In this document: positions 50,501-60,137 of the stretch, in pieces
Numbering within the stretch: position 1 is the stretch's first letter
How the letters are laid out: every line of letters starts with the position of its first letter
NCBI GenBank assembly: GCA_018398585.1
Contig: JAGTTD010000011.1
Location: 8,183,001 to 8,247,000, forward strand
DNA length: 64,000 bases
Direction: 5' to 3'
Source of the DNA: Simmondsia chinensis
Taxonomy: Eukaryota > Streptophyta > Magnoliopsida > Caryophyllales > Simmondsiaceae
Made by a program: the position numbers and the translations under genes
The notes under the pieces: model-generated
The model's input: only the letters and a program-made list of their open reading frames with translations
Told to the model about the DNA's origin: nothing
The model's database searches: none

Positions 50501-53500
50501 ACTGGACAAAGAATATGAATGCAATTGAATTTTTGCTCCAAACATATGCGTACATGATCCAAATAACAATCATCAACAAACAACATAAAGTATATTTTCC
50601 CTTCTAATCACAGTTTTTTTTAGTAGGGCCCCAAATATCAACGCGCACCAGTTCTAGTGGGGCTTTGGCTATCCAAGAGAGTCTTTGAAAAAGTGGTCTG
50701 TGCATTTTTCCATAGGCACATGCTTCATAAAGTTTTCTCCCTCATAGAAGCCACGTCCTTAGGTCAATAGAAAGCAAAGATAAATATTTCTGTTGTTTTC
50801 TTATATTTTGTTTCACCAATTCTAGAGGTTTCATGGGAAGCTTCAAGATTTTTGTTAAGAAGCTACCCACTTCTCCTCAGTTGTAAAAAATATGACTGAA
50901 CAGAATGTTCTGCTAGTTGTACCTTATTGAAAATTGATGCAGCTTAGTTGCTGCAGCTATGGAGATTGATGCATCATATCCCTTTTCACGCCCAAATAGA
51001 ATACGAAGAATGTTGAACGAAGTAGTTTTTAGGGAATAGGTCTCATCAGAAATGTTAATTCTATCATAAGGAATAGTTCTCATCAGAAATGTTAATTCTA
51101 TTTTGCGATTTCATTTGACAGGAGGCTTGTCGGTATTATCTCATAGAAAGTGGCATTGCTCTTGCAGTAGCCTTTCTCATTAACATCTCTGTCATAGCAG
51201 TCAGTGGTGCTGTTTGCAATTCCTCGAATATGAACCAGGAAGATCAGGAAAGCTGCAAGGAATTGGACTTGAACAAAGCTTCCTTTTTACTTAGGGTAAG
51301 CTTGCTGTCCTTTTGGCTCCATTTTCCAGTTTTCGCCCTTTCTACTGTTCTTTTCTTGCTTTCTGGAACTGTTTTCATCTGTGACAAGTTATGTTATTCC
51401 ATTGTTCATTTCCTGCTCAATATTACCAAAGAGGGTACCAACATGTTGTCACCGGATCCCTTTAGAACTCAGAAGTTAAGCGTGCTTGGGCGAGAGCAGT
51501 ACCAGGATGGGTGACCTCCTAAGAAGTCCTCACCCTCAAGTCAGGGGCACTTGGAAACAACCTCTCTTTAGGGATAATATCCTAAAGGGGGAAGGCTGCG
51601 TACATCTGTGCCCCCCCCGCCCCCAAAAAAAAAAAAAAAAAAAAAAAAAGACTCTGCTTAGGCGGGAGACTTGAGGCATTGGGTATATTACTGATTTCCT
51701 GCTCAATATTGTTACTGCCCTTTGTCCAAATATTTCCATAAGATTGCAGGCCGATTTCCCTCTACAATACATCATCATTTTGTCTTAGATGTTATGGCCT
51801 TGACCATGGAATTAAATAGCAGCTCCTCTTTATGATTACGGGTAGCAGATGTCCCATAATGGTTCACAGCAATCGTGTTGGATTTTTCAGAGAACACAAG
51901 TTGTTTTAGCCTTATGTTCGCAAAACTTGGAAAGAATAGTTTTACATTCATTAATTCTTTGTCCTTTGATACTTTTGACATTTAAATACATTTAATAAAC
52001 ATATTCATTAAGAAAAGAATACAAGCTATGTGCATTGTGGAGGCCATTACAAAAGTATCATTACGTAATGGCAAATTACATTACGGCCAGCTCAACATCT
52101 TTTCCTTAATGGCATTTATTTGACTCCGTAGCCTTGACATTGCTTACAAAGTTATGGATGTCTATGTAACCCATTTCTTGACAAACCTTGGTTCCTTTTC
52201 GTAAATTGTCAAAAGATCTCTTTGTTAAGTACATCCTGCGGTAGGCTCTAGACATACTGAGAAGGATTTTGTACAAGGAAAAAGCTTAGATGTATATTGT
52301 CCTTAACAATATTGTATGTTCTTTCTTTCTTGATATAGTTTCTTTCTTTTAATAATAAAAAGAACTCTTTATGAAACAAACAAGTCCAAAGAATCCATTT
52401 ACTTGCGTTTCTCTGAGGAAAGTGCTTTTGTCCACTGATGTTGAAGCTCTTGGAATAAAGTGTTCTCACAAATCACCTTGTATGAACCAACTGAACATTG
52501 CCGAGCATATAGCCCTGTCTCATATTAGGGAACCCATCTATGAAACAAAAAGAACTCTTTGTGAAACAAACAAGTCCAAAGAATCCATTTACTTGCGTTT
52601 CTCTGAGGAAAGTGCTTTTGTTCACTGATGTTGAAGCTCTTGGAATAAAGTGTTCTCAGAAATCACCTTGTATGAACCAACTGAACATTGCCGAGCATAT
52701 AGCCCTGTCTCATATTAGGGAACCCATCTCAGGCTGCTAATCGGTTCTGCTTCAAAGCCAACAAGCTCCCTAAAACTTTCAACCCAGCTATCTAGCAAAG
52801 AAACAAAATGTACGACATGACATGTTCTTTCATATGATCGGTAGCTTTTCAGCACCGCTGTTCCCTCCACCCCCAACCTTTCAGTGGTTACGCATTTATG
52901 CCAAGAAGTGTGCAGGAGGATGGGAACTTTTGTTTGGAAAGTGATCATAATCCTATTATCTCGAAATAGTCCATTGATATTCAGTAATTCTGTCTAGTGT
53001 TTGCTGATGAATCAATTATGTTGAGGAAATTCCAACAAGGATCTTCCATGGATCAGAGAGAAACATTCCACAGCCAGCGCTTCCTTAGAGGTGGTGGATC
53101 AAATTGGAAAATCCGGAAAATTACTCACAAAATTAGCTTTTGTAAAACGAGTCAATGAATCTTAAGCACGTCGATTGAAAAAGGCCAGGAGAGTCCGTTC
53201 ATCTTGCGGTAAACTTTGAAAAGGTCCAAGATTAACTCGTTTTAGCCTCTTTCCATATTCAGATGTTCATGATAGTTATCTATTCCCACATCTCTCAGTG
53301 CACAAATCTTTCTCTGTTATGAATTTTCAAAACTAAGCTCCCTCATCATGCCTGATTCACTAAAGCAATATCTTTCGACTCTGTAACTTATCTAGTGTGG
53401 GAAGTTTAGCTGTGTAGAGCTTAATCATGGCTTGATCAATTTGTATATCTTATTTGCCCCAGGGAGGAGCACATAGACTTCATGAATTGAGGAATAGGGG

Positions 53501-56035
53501 ACAAATGATCTTCTTTCTTCAATTTTGCTTTATTGTAATTATTATTACTATTAGGGAACTTATTACTTAGGTACTCTTAAGGTTTGAACATGTATTATCT
53601 AAGTACCTTGACAATTTAATATATACAATAAGGTACCTTGAAGCTTGACAATTTTATCGCCTAGGCATCTTAGCCTAAAATATGGTATTTTTTGTTAGTA
53701 TCGAGACAATTTTCACCAGAAAATGATGATGTGGTATATGATTATGATAGTTTATATGAGTTAGTTGCAAAAATTCAGTGCATTACGAAAATGTTTGCCA
53801 GATTCCAATTGAAGATACCTATATATTGCCTAAATCATATGTGATGTCAACATTTTCTGGCAATAAATTCATCATATTGACATATTTTGATAGACAATAA
53901 TTGTAATCTTGTTCCGCGTCAACATTTTATAATGGAAATCCAGTAAATTTCAATAGAGGATCCCCGATTGATAAAATGTTTGAACTTTGGGGTATCTTAG
54001 TAATAAAATTGAAACCTGTTATATATTGAAGCATTAGGGTATCTATGACGAATACTCTAATCTTAGGATACTTAATTGATAAATTCCATTACTATTATTA
54101 TTTTTCATTGTTCTTATTGTTATTGTTATTCTGATGATGTTGATCGTATGTTCACCGTGGATTATGCTATTTTGGTCTCTGTGTTGAAGGATTTTATTTG
54201 TCATCTGCAGAACGTTTTAGGTAACTGGAGTTCAAAGCTTTTTGCAATAGCTTTGCTGGCATCTGGTCAGAGTTCTACAATAACAGGAACTTACGCAGGC
54301 CAATATGTCATGCAGGTTCACATCGTCAAGGCATTTTCATAGTTAATTTTGATATTTCTATTACTACTAATGATCCAACCCTAACAATGCTGCACATAAC
54401 CTACGAAAGTAGGAAGTCCCCCATTAGACTCATAATAGACCACTTAAGCCTGGAAGGGAAAGGCCTATATTGCTTTAATGTAAAGATCTCTTATAAACTA
54501 GTCAAACTCTATATATTTAACCAATGTGGGATGGGGGTGTTGCAATTATAGTGATGCAAATGTTTGATAGTTGTCTTCCCACAATCCAATAATTGTCACG
54601 ATGTATATTGGGTATTGAATTCAATAAAATTGGAGTGGACCTATAGCATTACGCTTTGTGATGGTAGTTGGCAAGTACCACTATAATGATCCTTTTTCCT
54701 TCACTACAAATGTAATTTAGTCGTGCACTTCAAGTATGTTACTCAGTTGCATAAAAGTTTGCTTTTCTTTTTCGTTTCTTTTTTTCCCTTTTCACTTTAT
54801 TCTCTCCACTTATACAACAACCACCCAGTGCCTCATAGAGGCGCCCGCCATGGCACGGTCGGGGGGTAAGATGTATGCAGCCTTATCCCTACAGGGTGCT
54901 ACCCCCTGAAGGGAGGCTGTTTCCGAAGGGCCCCCAACCTTAAATAAAAAAAGGGAAAAAGAAGGGACAATATAAAGAAAAAAGTCAGGTAAAGCAATAT
55001 CGGGCATGCAAACAACAATAACAGACATGCAGGCCTAAGAGTACTGTAGACTAGCATCGATGTGCTCCTATCCCCTAATTGTTGTGTTGACTACACTTAT
55101 TTTTAACTGCCGCTCAGCTCTATCTAAGACCATCTCTTCGGTAAGATTTAGTTGGATAAGGTTATGTCTAAGCATTTCCATCTAGCTTTTGTTGGCCTAC
55201 CTCCACCTCTCTTCTAGCATGACGCTTTACACTTATACATCTAAAGAAAACTATATGTGTTCAATGTGTGTATGCATAGCATCCGACATTCCAAAAGTAA
55301 GTACATCTATCCCCCAATAATCGGCCAATTTTGACATGGTGTTTATTTAAAAGCAAAAGTTTGCACTTTCTGAGGTGCTGACAATTGCTATGAACTCCTG
55401 GTTTCTTTGCCACGATGAAACAATTTATCATATAAACACAAATGAGAAGCATTCGCTCATTATTCTACAGGGCTTGAAGCGCATACTCATTAAGGCAAAG
55501 AGATATGCCAACTGATATGCTGAAATTTGCTCAGTTACCACTTATGGTTAAAATTTGCATGTTTTTCAAAGTGGAGACATGTTTTCTGTGTCTCGAGGCT
55601 TATTGTGCTTCGCGGGTTTTTTGAACAATTTGATGGGTACATGTTTTATACAGTTCTTGAATATCATGGGCAGGGTTTTCTTAATCTACGAATGGAGCCT
55701 TGGCTACGTAACTTGCTTACTCGATGCTTGGCCATAATCCCTAGTTTGGTTGTTGCAATAGTTGGTGGCTCGGCTGGAGCTGGGAGATTGATCATTATTG
55801 CTTCTGTATGTGATACTTCTTCCTTTTTTTGTCCCTTCTTTTTCATACTTGAGGTGCTGTAATATTGATTTTGATACTCTATTTGTTAGTGTGAGGAACT
55901 GGCATCATAATATGATATTGCATCCATCACATTACTAGTTCAAGGTAGTTGAAATCGGACTGCTCCAGATATGCTCATGCTGACTCTTTTGGATGTATGA
56001 TCGCATTACTTTTCCTCGTGTTGTTTATTCGAACA

Positions 56036-56076
<41 letters not shown>

Positions 56077-59000
56077 AAACCAAAAAAAAAAAAAGAAAAC
56101 CAAAATTTTAAAGTTCCCTCGCGTTGTTATTACATACTTTCCCATGGGTTCTCTTTCTAAATATGAGGTATTTCGAGGTTTACAACAACAACCAAGCCCT
56201 AAGGCATCAGATCCCATTAGAATTTCGAAGTTAAGCATGCTTGGGCGAGAGTAGTACCAGGATGGGTGACCTCCTGGGAAGTCCTGATATTGTCAACCCT
56301 ATAAGGTTAGGGGTCCTCGGAAACAGCCTCTCGGTAGGGTTACACCCTGAAGGGGTAAGGCTGCGTACATCCACCTCTCCCAGACCTCGCTTATACGGAG
56401 CCCTTGAAGCACTGGGTTTGTTGTTGTTGTACAACAACCACCACCACCACCACCTAGTGCCTCGAAGAGGCTCCCACTAGGGTAGGGTCTAGGAAGGGTA
56501 AGATGTACGCAACCGTACCCCTATAGGGTGTTACCCTATAGAGAAGTTGTTTCCGAAGGACCCCCAACCCTAAAAAAGAAATAACATCTTTAGAAAACCA
56601 AGTCAAAGAAAGCAATATCAGACATGCAGGCAACAATAAATCAACAATAATAACAAACATGCAACCTCAGGGGCATTGTAAACTAAAATCAGTGTGTTCC
56701 TCTCTTCTAACAGCTGTGTTAGCCACACATATTTTTAACCAATATTTAGCTCTATCTAAGGTCGTCTCTTTAGTAAGGATGAGGTATTTCAAGGTTTCTA
56801 TTGCTACAATGGTATGACCTATTTTGACATAAGAGCAAATTGGATCAAAGAAGTTTTTCTGCTCCCTTTTGGATCACCCTTTCGTGTAATTTCATTTTAT
56901 TACTAGTCAGCTTGCATACCTGGCCTAAAATTGGATATCCTTATTTCTTATTACAAACACTAGTAAGCCAACTTTTTGCTTTACTGCTTTCTCCACTAGT
57001 CCAATTATTTTATCTATTAACCAAACTTTGCTGACTCCCACAAATGCTTGCAATCTTCTGTAGAGAGAGCTTCTAGTCCAATCAATAGAATCAAAATAGT
57101 TGCAGAAGCATGAGCAGGAACGGAAGCTGCAATGACATTAGCGGGCAATCGTAGAAGTCTCTGTGGATAGGAGCATGGAGGAACATTTATATTACAATGT
57201 AGTAGATATATGAAAAAAATTAATGAAATGTCATCAATTGAACCGTTATAACACAAAATATTAAAACAAAGTTGATAATAAGCAATAACCAAGAAAATTG
57301 AGTACTCTGATGCATAAGATAAGAAGTTGAATCTAACATGTCCATATCATTTGATAAGTATTTTCTTATTAAAATGATTTGATCATTGTTTGAATTGAGG
57401 TTCTCTTGGGTTTGAGAGGTGTTTGAAACACGAATCTAACGTCAAAATATCGAATCGCTTTTCTAAGTATGAAATATTAGCATTTGAGATCAAGTCATTG
57501 GAATTGTGGCCACATCATGGCCATGGCTGCACTGCTGCTGACATGAGAAGTGGTGAATGCACTATATATACATGTTTGCAAAAATTTGAATAAATAGCCA
57601 CATATAAATTTTTTTTAATACCCCTTGATATCCGTCCACATGTAAGCACATCAAAGAAACTAGATATGTGTTTGGGGTTTATCTCAAAAAACGCTAATTT
57701 CAACGGCCAATTGCATGAAGATTTAATTAAAAATAATGTTACTTAGTGGTTCTTACACTACATAAATGCCTTTATTTGATTCAATGGTTGGACCACCTTT
57801 GGCTGTCTTAATGCTTGTCATTACTTTCCTAATCTTAAAAGTCCTAGTAGGTGAAACATTTGGTTGTCTATATTTGGAATTACCATGCTAGCCCCAAAAT
57901 GACTTTATTATTCCCATTTTTATTGAAGAATTATTGAAATAGCTTATGCATTTTCCCTTTCATATCTCCATCACTATGCTCTAGGTTAAATGCTATAACT
58001 GAGAATTTTTGAGTGGATTTGAGTCTTCAATTACAAACTTGGTATCTCTGTCATGGAATCAAATTAAGATCCTTATGTGATAGATTTTGAGCTATCTGAT
58101 ATGTTATGAAGTTGCCATGTCGTTTTTGAATAAAATGCATGGCATCCGCAAGCCTCTACCATGAGTTTGATTTGATGATTCTCGTTCAACTTTGCCACAT
58201 AATCAGAAGAAAGTAAAATAACAAAAAATTCATGCTTACCTGTCTGATTTTAGCTTAACTTTTATATCCTCATGGCAGATGATTTTATCATTTGAGCTCC
58301 CATTTGCTCTGATCCCGCTTCTCAAGTTCACCAGCAGCAAGACCAAGATGGGGCAGCACGCTAACTCGGTCATGGTGATGTTATTTAGTTTATTTTAAGA
58401 GTATGATTTACCAAAAAGAAAATGTTACGTCTAAAGAAAGTAGGTAAAGCAACATGCAGGTCAAAACAGCTAGCATCAGAATTGCAGATTGTGTTAAAAA
58501 AAAAAAAAAAAAAGAAGAATTGCAGATTGAGTCTGAATTGCTTTCTATGAGCTATTTGTTATAAAATGTATTTACATGTTATGAAGGTATCAAAGTGAAT
58601 GATATTATAGCTTTTCATTCAAAACTTTGCATAAACATAAGACTGAAAAGGTAATTTATGTCACCTAGAAAACTCAATATAGTCATCATGACACCATGTC
58701 TAATCGTGATTTGAGTCCATGGCCAGAACTTGTAGATCATGGATATGTTGAACATTTCTAGACATTTAAACATGAAAATATCTAGAAGTTTGGTCCATCC
58801 TTCAATAAAGGCTGCTGCTAGTATCCACGGAATAAAAACAGCACCACTATCCTAAAAAAATTCAAGGTACCCAGTGTCACATAGAGGAAAGACGCAAACA
58901 AGAGAATTGACTAATAAATTACCCTAGGATTTGTGTAATATCATCTCTTCAGACTAAAATTGAACGCAGCTTCCAATTGCTTAAGAAATTCTGAGTCATA

Positions 59001-59809
59001 TGGAGCTTAGCTAGTGAGCAAAAACAATTAAGAAACTGCAATACAGTGGGCTCAATACTGCATATGTATATTGCAGTTATGTACTAGAACATATCTATGA
59101 ATACATTTACAACTTAAAAACAATCAAAAGAGTATAAAAACTGACGATCGAATGACTATTCATTCAAATTTTTGCAAATATAAAGTATCGAAGCAACTTG
59201 TATTTCCTGAAAAACCTCAACATGATTTGTCATAACTCATTGTAGCACCTTGCTCCTTCATAGCTCCTTGGAACTTCTATGTTCCTCATGTAACCAATTC
59301 AAATCTGGTTGTGCAAGTCAGGGAAGTGGCGTTGCTACTGCAATGCAACAATGAAATGCAATTTGGTTCCGTGTTAAGATCTAAATAGACGTCACAGTTT
59401 TTTTGCCTCCTTTTTTTGATAATTGTTTTTCCTGTTCTTATCCAACCCAGTTTGTTCATCTATGCAGCTTTCAGGAATCACTTGGATCATCGGTTCGTTG
59501 ATCATGGTCATCAACATATACTTCATTGCAAGTAGCTTCATCAAACTTCTGCTTGATAGCGACTTAAAGGTTGCAGCGAAAGTGTTTTCTGGAATATTTG
59601 GGTTTTCGGGTTTAGTAGTCTATCTCTCTGCAATCACTTATCTAATCCTAAGGAAGAACAAGGAAAGTGCCCATCTATTGTCGCTTACATCACATGACAG
59701 TCATCAGGTCAGTAATGCCACGTGCAACGCACCCGAGTTGGCTGTTCCCAGGGAAGACATTGTCAGCCTGCAGTTGCCTCATCAGAGGTCTAACGCGGGT
59801 CTAGAATGA
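35744..59809 (+). CDS. NRAMP1: NRAMP1-type divalent metal transporter, 13 exons
   Basis: Proton-coupled importer of Mn2+ and Fe2+. Close relatives (Arabidopsis NRAMP1) act at the plasma membrane. Exons: 35744-35863, 37247-37325, 37414-37454, 38390-38468, 38572-38676, 41982-42091, 43227-43408, 43537-43606, 51122-51295, 54211-54315, 55674-55805, 58279-58374, 59468-59809. All junctions are GT-AG and phases agree. They sum to 1635 nt, 544 residues plus stop, similar to the family's ~530. The start gives [13 protein letters not shown], like family N-termini. Visible: TM1 metal-site DPGNFETD (D63, N66), TM6 GAMVMPHNLFLH (A235, M238, H240), and the consensus transport motif [18 protein letters not shown] (339-356). 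A hydrophilic tail follows the last membrane segment. No stop or shift is seen. Introns 5, 8, 9 and 11 exceed 2.4 kb because of transposons. NRAMP6 is a close paralogue and cannot be excluded as the ortholog. Confidence 0.95.
35864..37246 (+). other. NRAMP intron 1
   Basis: 1383 bp, GTGAGT...TGTGCAG. AT-rich, with no recognisable mobile element apart from short A runs. Short open frames on both strands have no support. Confidence 0.7.
37538..37668 (+). mobile_element. RTE/SINE tail fragment in NRAMP intron 3
   Basis: GAGGCCCTTCGGAAATAGTT...GGGTAAGGCTGCATATATTT...GAGGCACTGGGTTATTGTTG(TTG)n is the shared 3' module alone, severely 5'-truncated. It starts only ~80 bp after the exon 3 donor. Confidence 0.85.
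37990..38253. mobile_element. MITE with GGCCTATTTGG / CCAAACAAGCCC ends
   Basis: ~264 bp in intron 3. The ends are imperfect inverted repeats, and the interior has AAAGTGCTTTT-type palindromic text (GAAAGCACTTTTTATAAAAG, GTAAAAAGTGC). Confidence 0.7.
38858..39406. mobile_element. hAT-type MITE rich in GAGCTCGAG words
   Basis: Flanked by GCATGTGA (38850-38857) and ACATGTGA (39407-39414), an 8-bp duplication with one difference. The ends are GGCGTAAACGAGCC and the inverse of GGGTGTAAATGAAATGCTCG. The body is packed with TCGAGCTCGAG/GAGCTCG-type words. It lies in intron 5 of NRAMP. Confidence 0.8.
39597..40232 (+). mobile_element. RTE-type LINE 3' end (ORF2 end, UTR and tail)
   Basis: The frame at 39628 reads [20 protein letters not shown], a signature of the C-terminal end of plant RTE-clade LINE proteins, followed by [10 protein letters not shown]...-like text. 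A ~250-bp 3' UTR and the tail module follow: GGTTGGGGGGTCCTTGGAAA, GGGGTAAGGCTACGTACATC, GCGGGAGCCCTTGAGGCATT, then (TTG)n. It is 5'-truncated and sits in intron 5. The tail is the same as in the 5S-headed SINEs. Confidence 0.88.
40233..41981 (+). other. Rest of NRAMP intron 5
   Basis: AT-rich. Around 41340-41600, clustered CCATACCCA/GGTACC words suggest part of a hAT-like MITE without clear ends. AGGCCCTGTTTGAATAG at 41208 is a lone MITE-like end. Text at 40740-40810 (CATTCAAAGTTCTGCATACA) recurs loosely at 58600. Confidence 0.4.
43693..44673. mobile_element. ~980-bp inverted-repeat element in NRAMP intron 8
   Basis: The ends TCATGTTTGGAGCATGGAAT and (inverted) CTCTATTTGGCACACGGAAT are imperfect inverted repeats. 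GGAATTGGAATT words cluster in both subterminal regions. The centre (43880-44480) is a string of loosely repeated AAAATGACC/AACCCAAAATGAC-type phrases. CTAGG occurs on both outer sides and may be the target duplication. Confidence 0.65.
45190..47440 (-). pseudogene. Antisense L1 ORF2 remnant in NRAMP intron 8
   Basis: On the minus strand, from 47340 downward: [20 protein letters not shown] is the reverse transcriptase 'GLRQGDPLSPYLF' block. At 46229-45945 is a zf-RVT region ([35 protein letters not shown]). Near 45720-45660 is the start of RNase H ([16 protein letters not shown]), continuing to about 45190. Many stops and shifts. An A run interrupts it at 47127-47149. Confidence 0.75.
47503..47570 (-). 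mobile_element. Tail-only (CAA)n insertion with 15-bp duplication
   Basis: TCAGATTGACAGAAA occurs at 47503-47517 and 47556-47570, flanking only a ~36-bp CAA tract. CAA is the complement of the TTG tail of the RTE/SINE families here. Confidence 0.7.
47640..50985 (-). pseudogene. Antisense Ty1/copia polyprotein remnant in NRAMP intron 8
   Basis: Minus-strand order is that of copia. GAG-pre-integrase finger end ([16 protein letters not shown], about 50640-50770). Integrase core with [19 protein letters not shown] and [12 protein letters not shown] (about 50590-50420). Reverse transcriptase pieces: KGYSQ-like at 48850, [11 protein letters not shown] at about 48660, [15 protein letters not shown] at about 48470-48430. 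RNase [15 protein letters not shown] and [15 protein letters not shown], 47960-47770. All are broken by stops. I see no clear LTRs; related AGCTTC(A/G)(A/G)GATT(C/T)TTG text occurs at both 47630 and 50840. A LINE 3' end (49681-50105) interrupts it. Confidence 0.8.
49681..50105 (+). mobile_element. RTE-type LINE 3' end with 18-bp duplication and junction filler
   Basis: Flanked by TACTCAAACATTCTCGTG at 49663-49680 and 50106-50123, a perfect 18-bp target duplication. The 3' part is UTR plus the tail GGTTGGGGGTCCCTGG...GGGGTAAGGCTGCCTACATC...GGGAGCCCTTGAGGCACTGG and a TTG tail. Near the 5' end, 49714-49769 is a nearly exact copy of the upstream flank 49531-49586. Confidence 0.88.
51425..51693 (+). 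mobile_element. 5S-rRNA-headed SINE, copy 5, with perfect 17-bp duplication
   Basis: ATTTCCTGCTCAATATT is present at 51408-51424 and 51694-51710. The insertion is exactly ACCAAAGAGGGTACC...GGGTATATTACTG, so it fixes both ends of the family: 5S-like head at the 5' end, LINE-like tail at the 3' end. An A run (~24 bases, 51626-51649) next to a C-rich stretch lies within the tail module. It is inserted in NRAMP intron 9, sense orientation, ~130 bp after exon 9. Confidence 0.95.
52360..52728. repeat. 188-bp tandem duplication in NRAMP intron 9
   Basis: The segment AAAAGAACTCTTT(A/G)TGAAAC...AGGGAACCCATCT is repeated with a period of 188 bp and only a few substitutions. The sequence itself is not recognised. 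A short open frame runs through both copies but has no known match. Confidence 0.93.
52729..53553. other. Unclassified part of NRAMP intron 9
   Basis: Moderately GC-rich text with broken open frames, suggestive of old LINE-derived sequence in antisense, but no motif is firm enough to call. Confidence 0.3.
53554..54087. mobile_element. 534-bp Mutator-like non-autonomous element with long modular TIRs
   Basis: Flanked by the 10-bp direct repeat ATTACTATTA (53544-53553 and 54088-54097). The ends GGGAACTTATTACTTAGGTA and (inverted) GGAATTTATCAATTAAGTAT begin arms of ~100+ bp, each with three modules of the CTTAGGTAC(C/T)CTAAGGTTTGAA type. There is no open frame. Long TIRs with a 9-11-bp duplication fit the Mutator superfamily. 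It ends ~120 bp before NRAMP exon 10. Confidence 0.82.
54812..55230 (-). mobile_element. RTE-type LINE 3' end in NRAMP intron 10
   Basis: On the minus strand: the end of ORF2 ([12 protein letters not shown]...[16 protein letters not shown] text in shifting frames), a UTR, then GGTTGGGGGCCCTTCGGAAA, GGGATAAGGCTGCATACATC and GAGGCACTGGGTGGTTGTTG. Confidence 0.85.
56037..56074. repeat. Poly(C) tract, 38 bases
   Basis: An uninterrupted C run followed by A-rich text, in NRAMP intron 11. The transcript would carry a C38 run, and the template strand could form a G-quadruplex. Confidence 0.9.
56182..56778 (-). mobile_element. RTE-type LINE 3' end carrying a nested SINE
   Basis: ATGAGGTATTTCGAGGTTT (56163-56181) and ATGAGGTATTTCAAGGTTT (56779-56797) form a 19-bp duplication with one mismatch. 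Inside, on the minus strand, are a LINE 3' UTR and tail (56431-56778) ending in (TTG)n. The tail itself is interrupted by a 5S-headed SINE. Located in NRAMP intron 11. Confidence 0.9.
56191..56430 (+). mobile_element. 5S-rRNA-headed SINE, copy 6 (subfamily B), nested in a LINE tail
   Basis: ACCAAGCCCTAAGGCATCAG, GAAGTTAAGCATGCTTGGGC, GATGGGTGACCTCCTGGGAA, TATTGTCAACCCTATAAGGT, then GGGGTCCTCGGAAACAGCCT, GGGGTAAGGCTGCGTACATC and (TTG)n. ACAACAACA before and ACAACAACC after are its short duplication within the CAA tail of the host LINE. This copy is the closest to the LINE tail in sequence. Confidence 0.92.
58375..59467 (+). other. NRAMP intron 12
   Basis: 1093 bp, AT-rich, with an A run at about 58497-58513. 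TTTTCATTCAAAACTTTGCA near 58614 is related to text at 40780, and to a lesser degree 59160, suggesting an old dispersed repeat. No gene. Confidence 0.5.
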
Positions 59810-59907
59810 TCAGACTAAGCTCTGACTAACAAAGTTAACGTTACGGTTCGAAAATCCCAAATGTCGCATCTTTTGTGATGATGAAAATCACATACTGGAG
59901 AAGCTCC

Positions 59908-60137
59908 GGGCATGTTTGATATCGTTTTTGTTTATAATTTTTGGTTTTTAAGAGTTTAAAAGCATATTTTGGAAATTATTTTTGTCTTGTTTTTAGTTTT
60001 TTGTGTTTCAGTCTTCTCCTAGTTTTAGCAAAAACTAAAAACATAAAATAAAAAACAAGAAAAAAATATTTTCAAAACCCACTTTTAATTTCTCAAGAAT
60101 CAAAAACTATAAACAAAAAATGATATGAAACTGACCC
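59908..60137. mobile_element. MITE in the NRAMP 3' region
   Basis: The ends GGGCATGTTTGATATCGTTT and (inverted) GGGTCAGTTTCATATCATTT continue as TTTGTTTATA(A/G)TTTTTG, a TIR of about 45 bp in a 230-bp unit. It begins 99 bp after the stop codon, so it may lie in the 3' UTR or polyadenylation region. Confidence 0.8.

Noticed and set aside
55949..56254. Proline- or glycine-rich protein
   Set aside because: The Pro/Gly run is just the C38 homopolymer translated.
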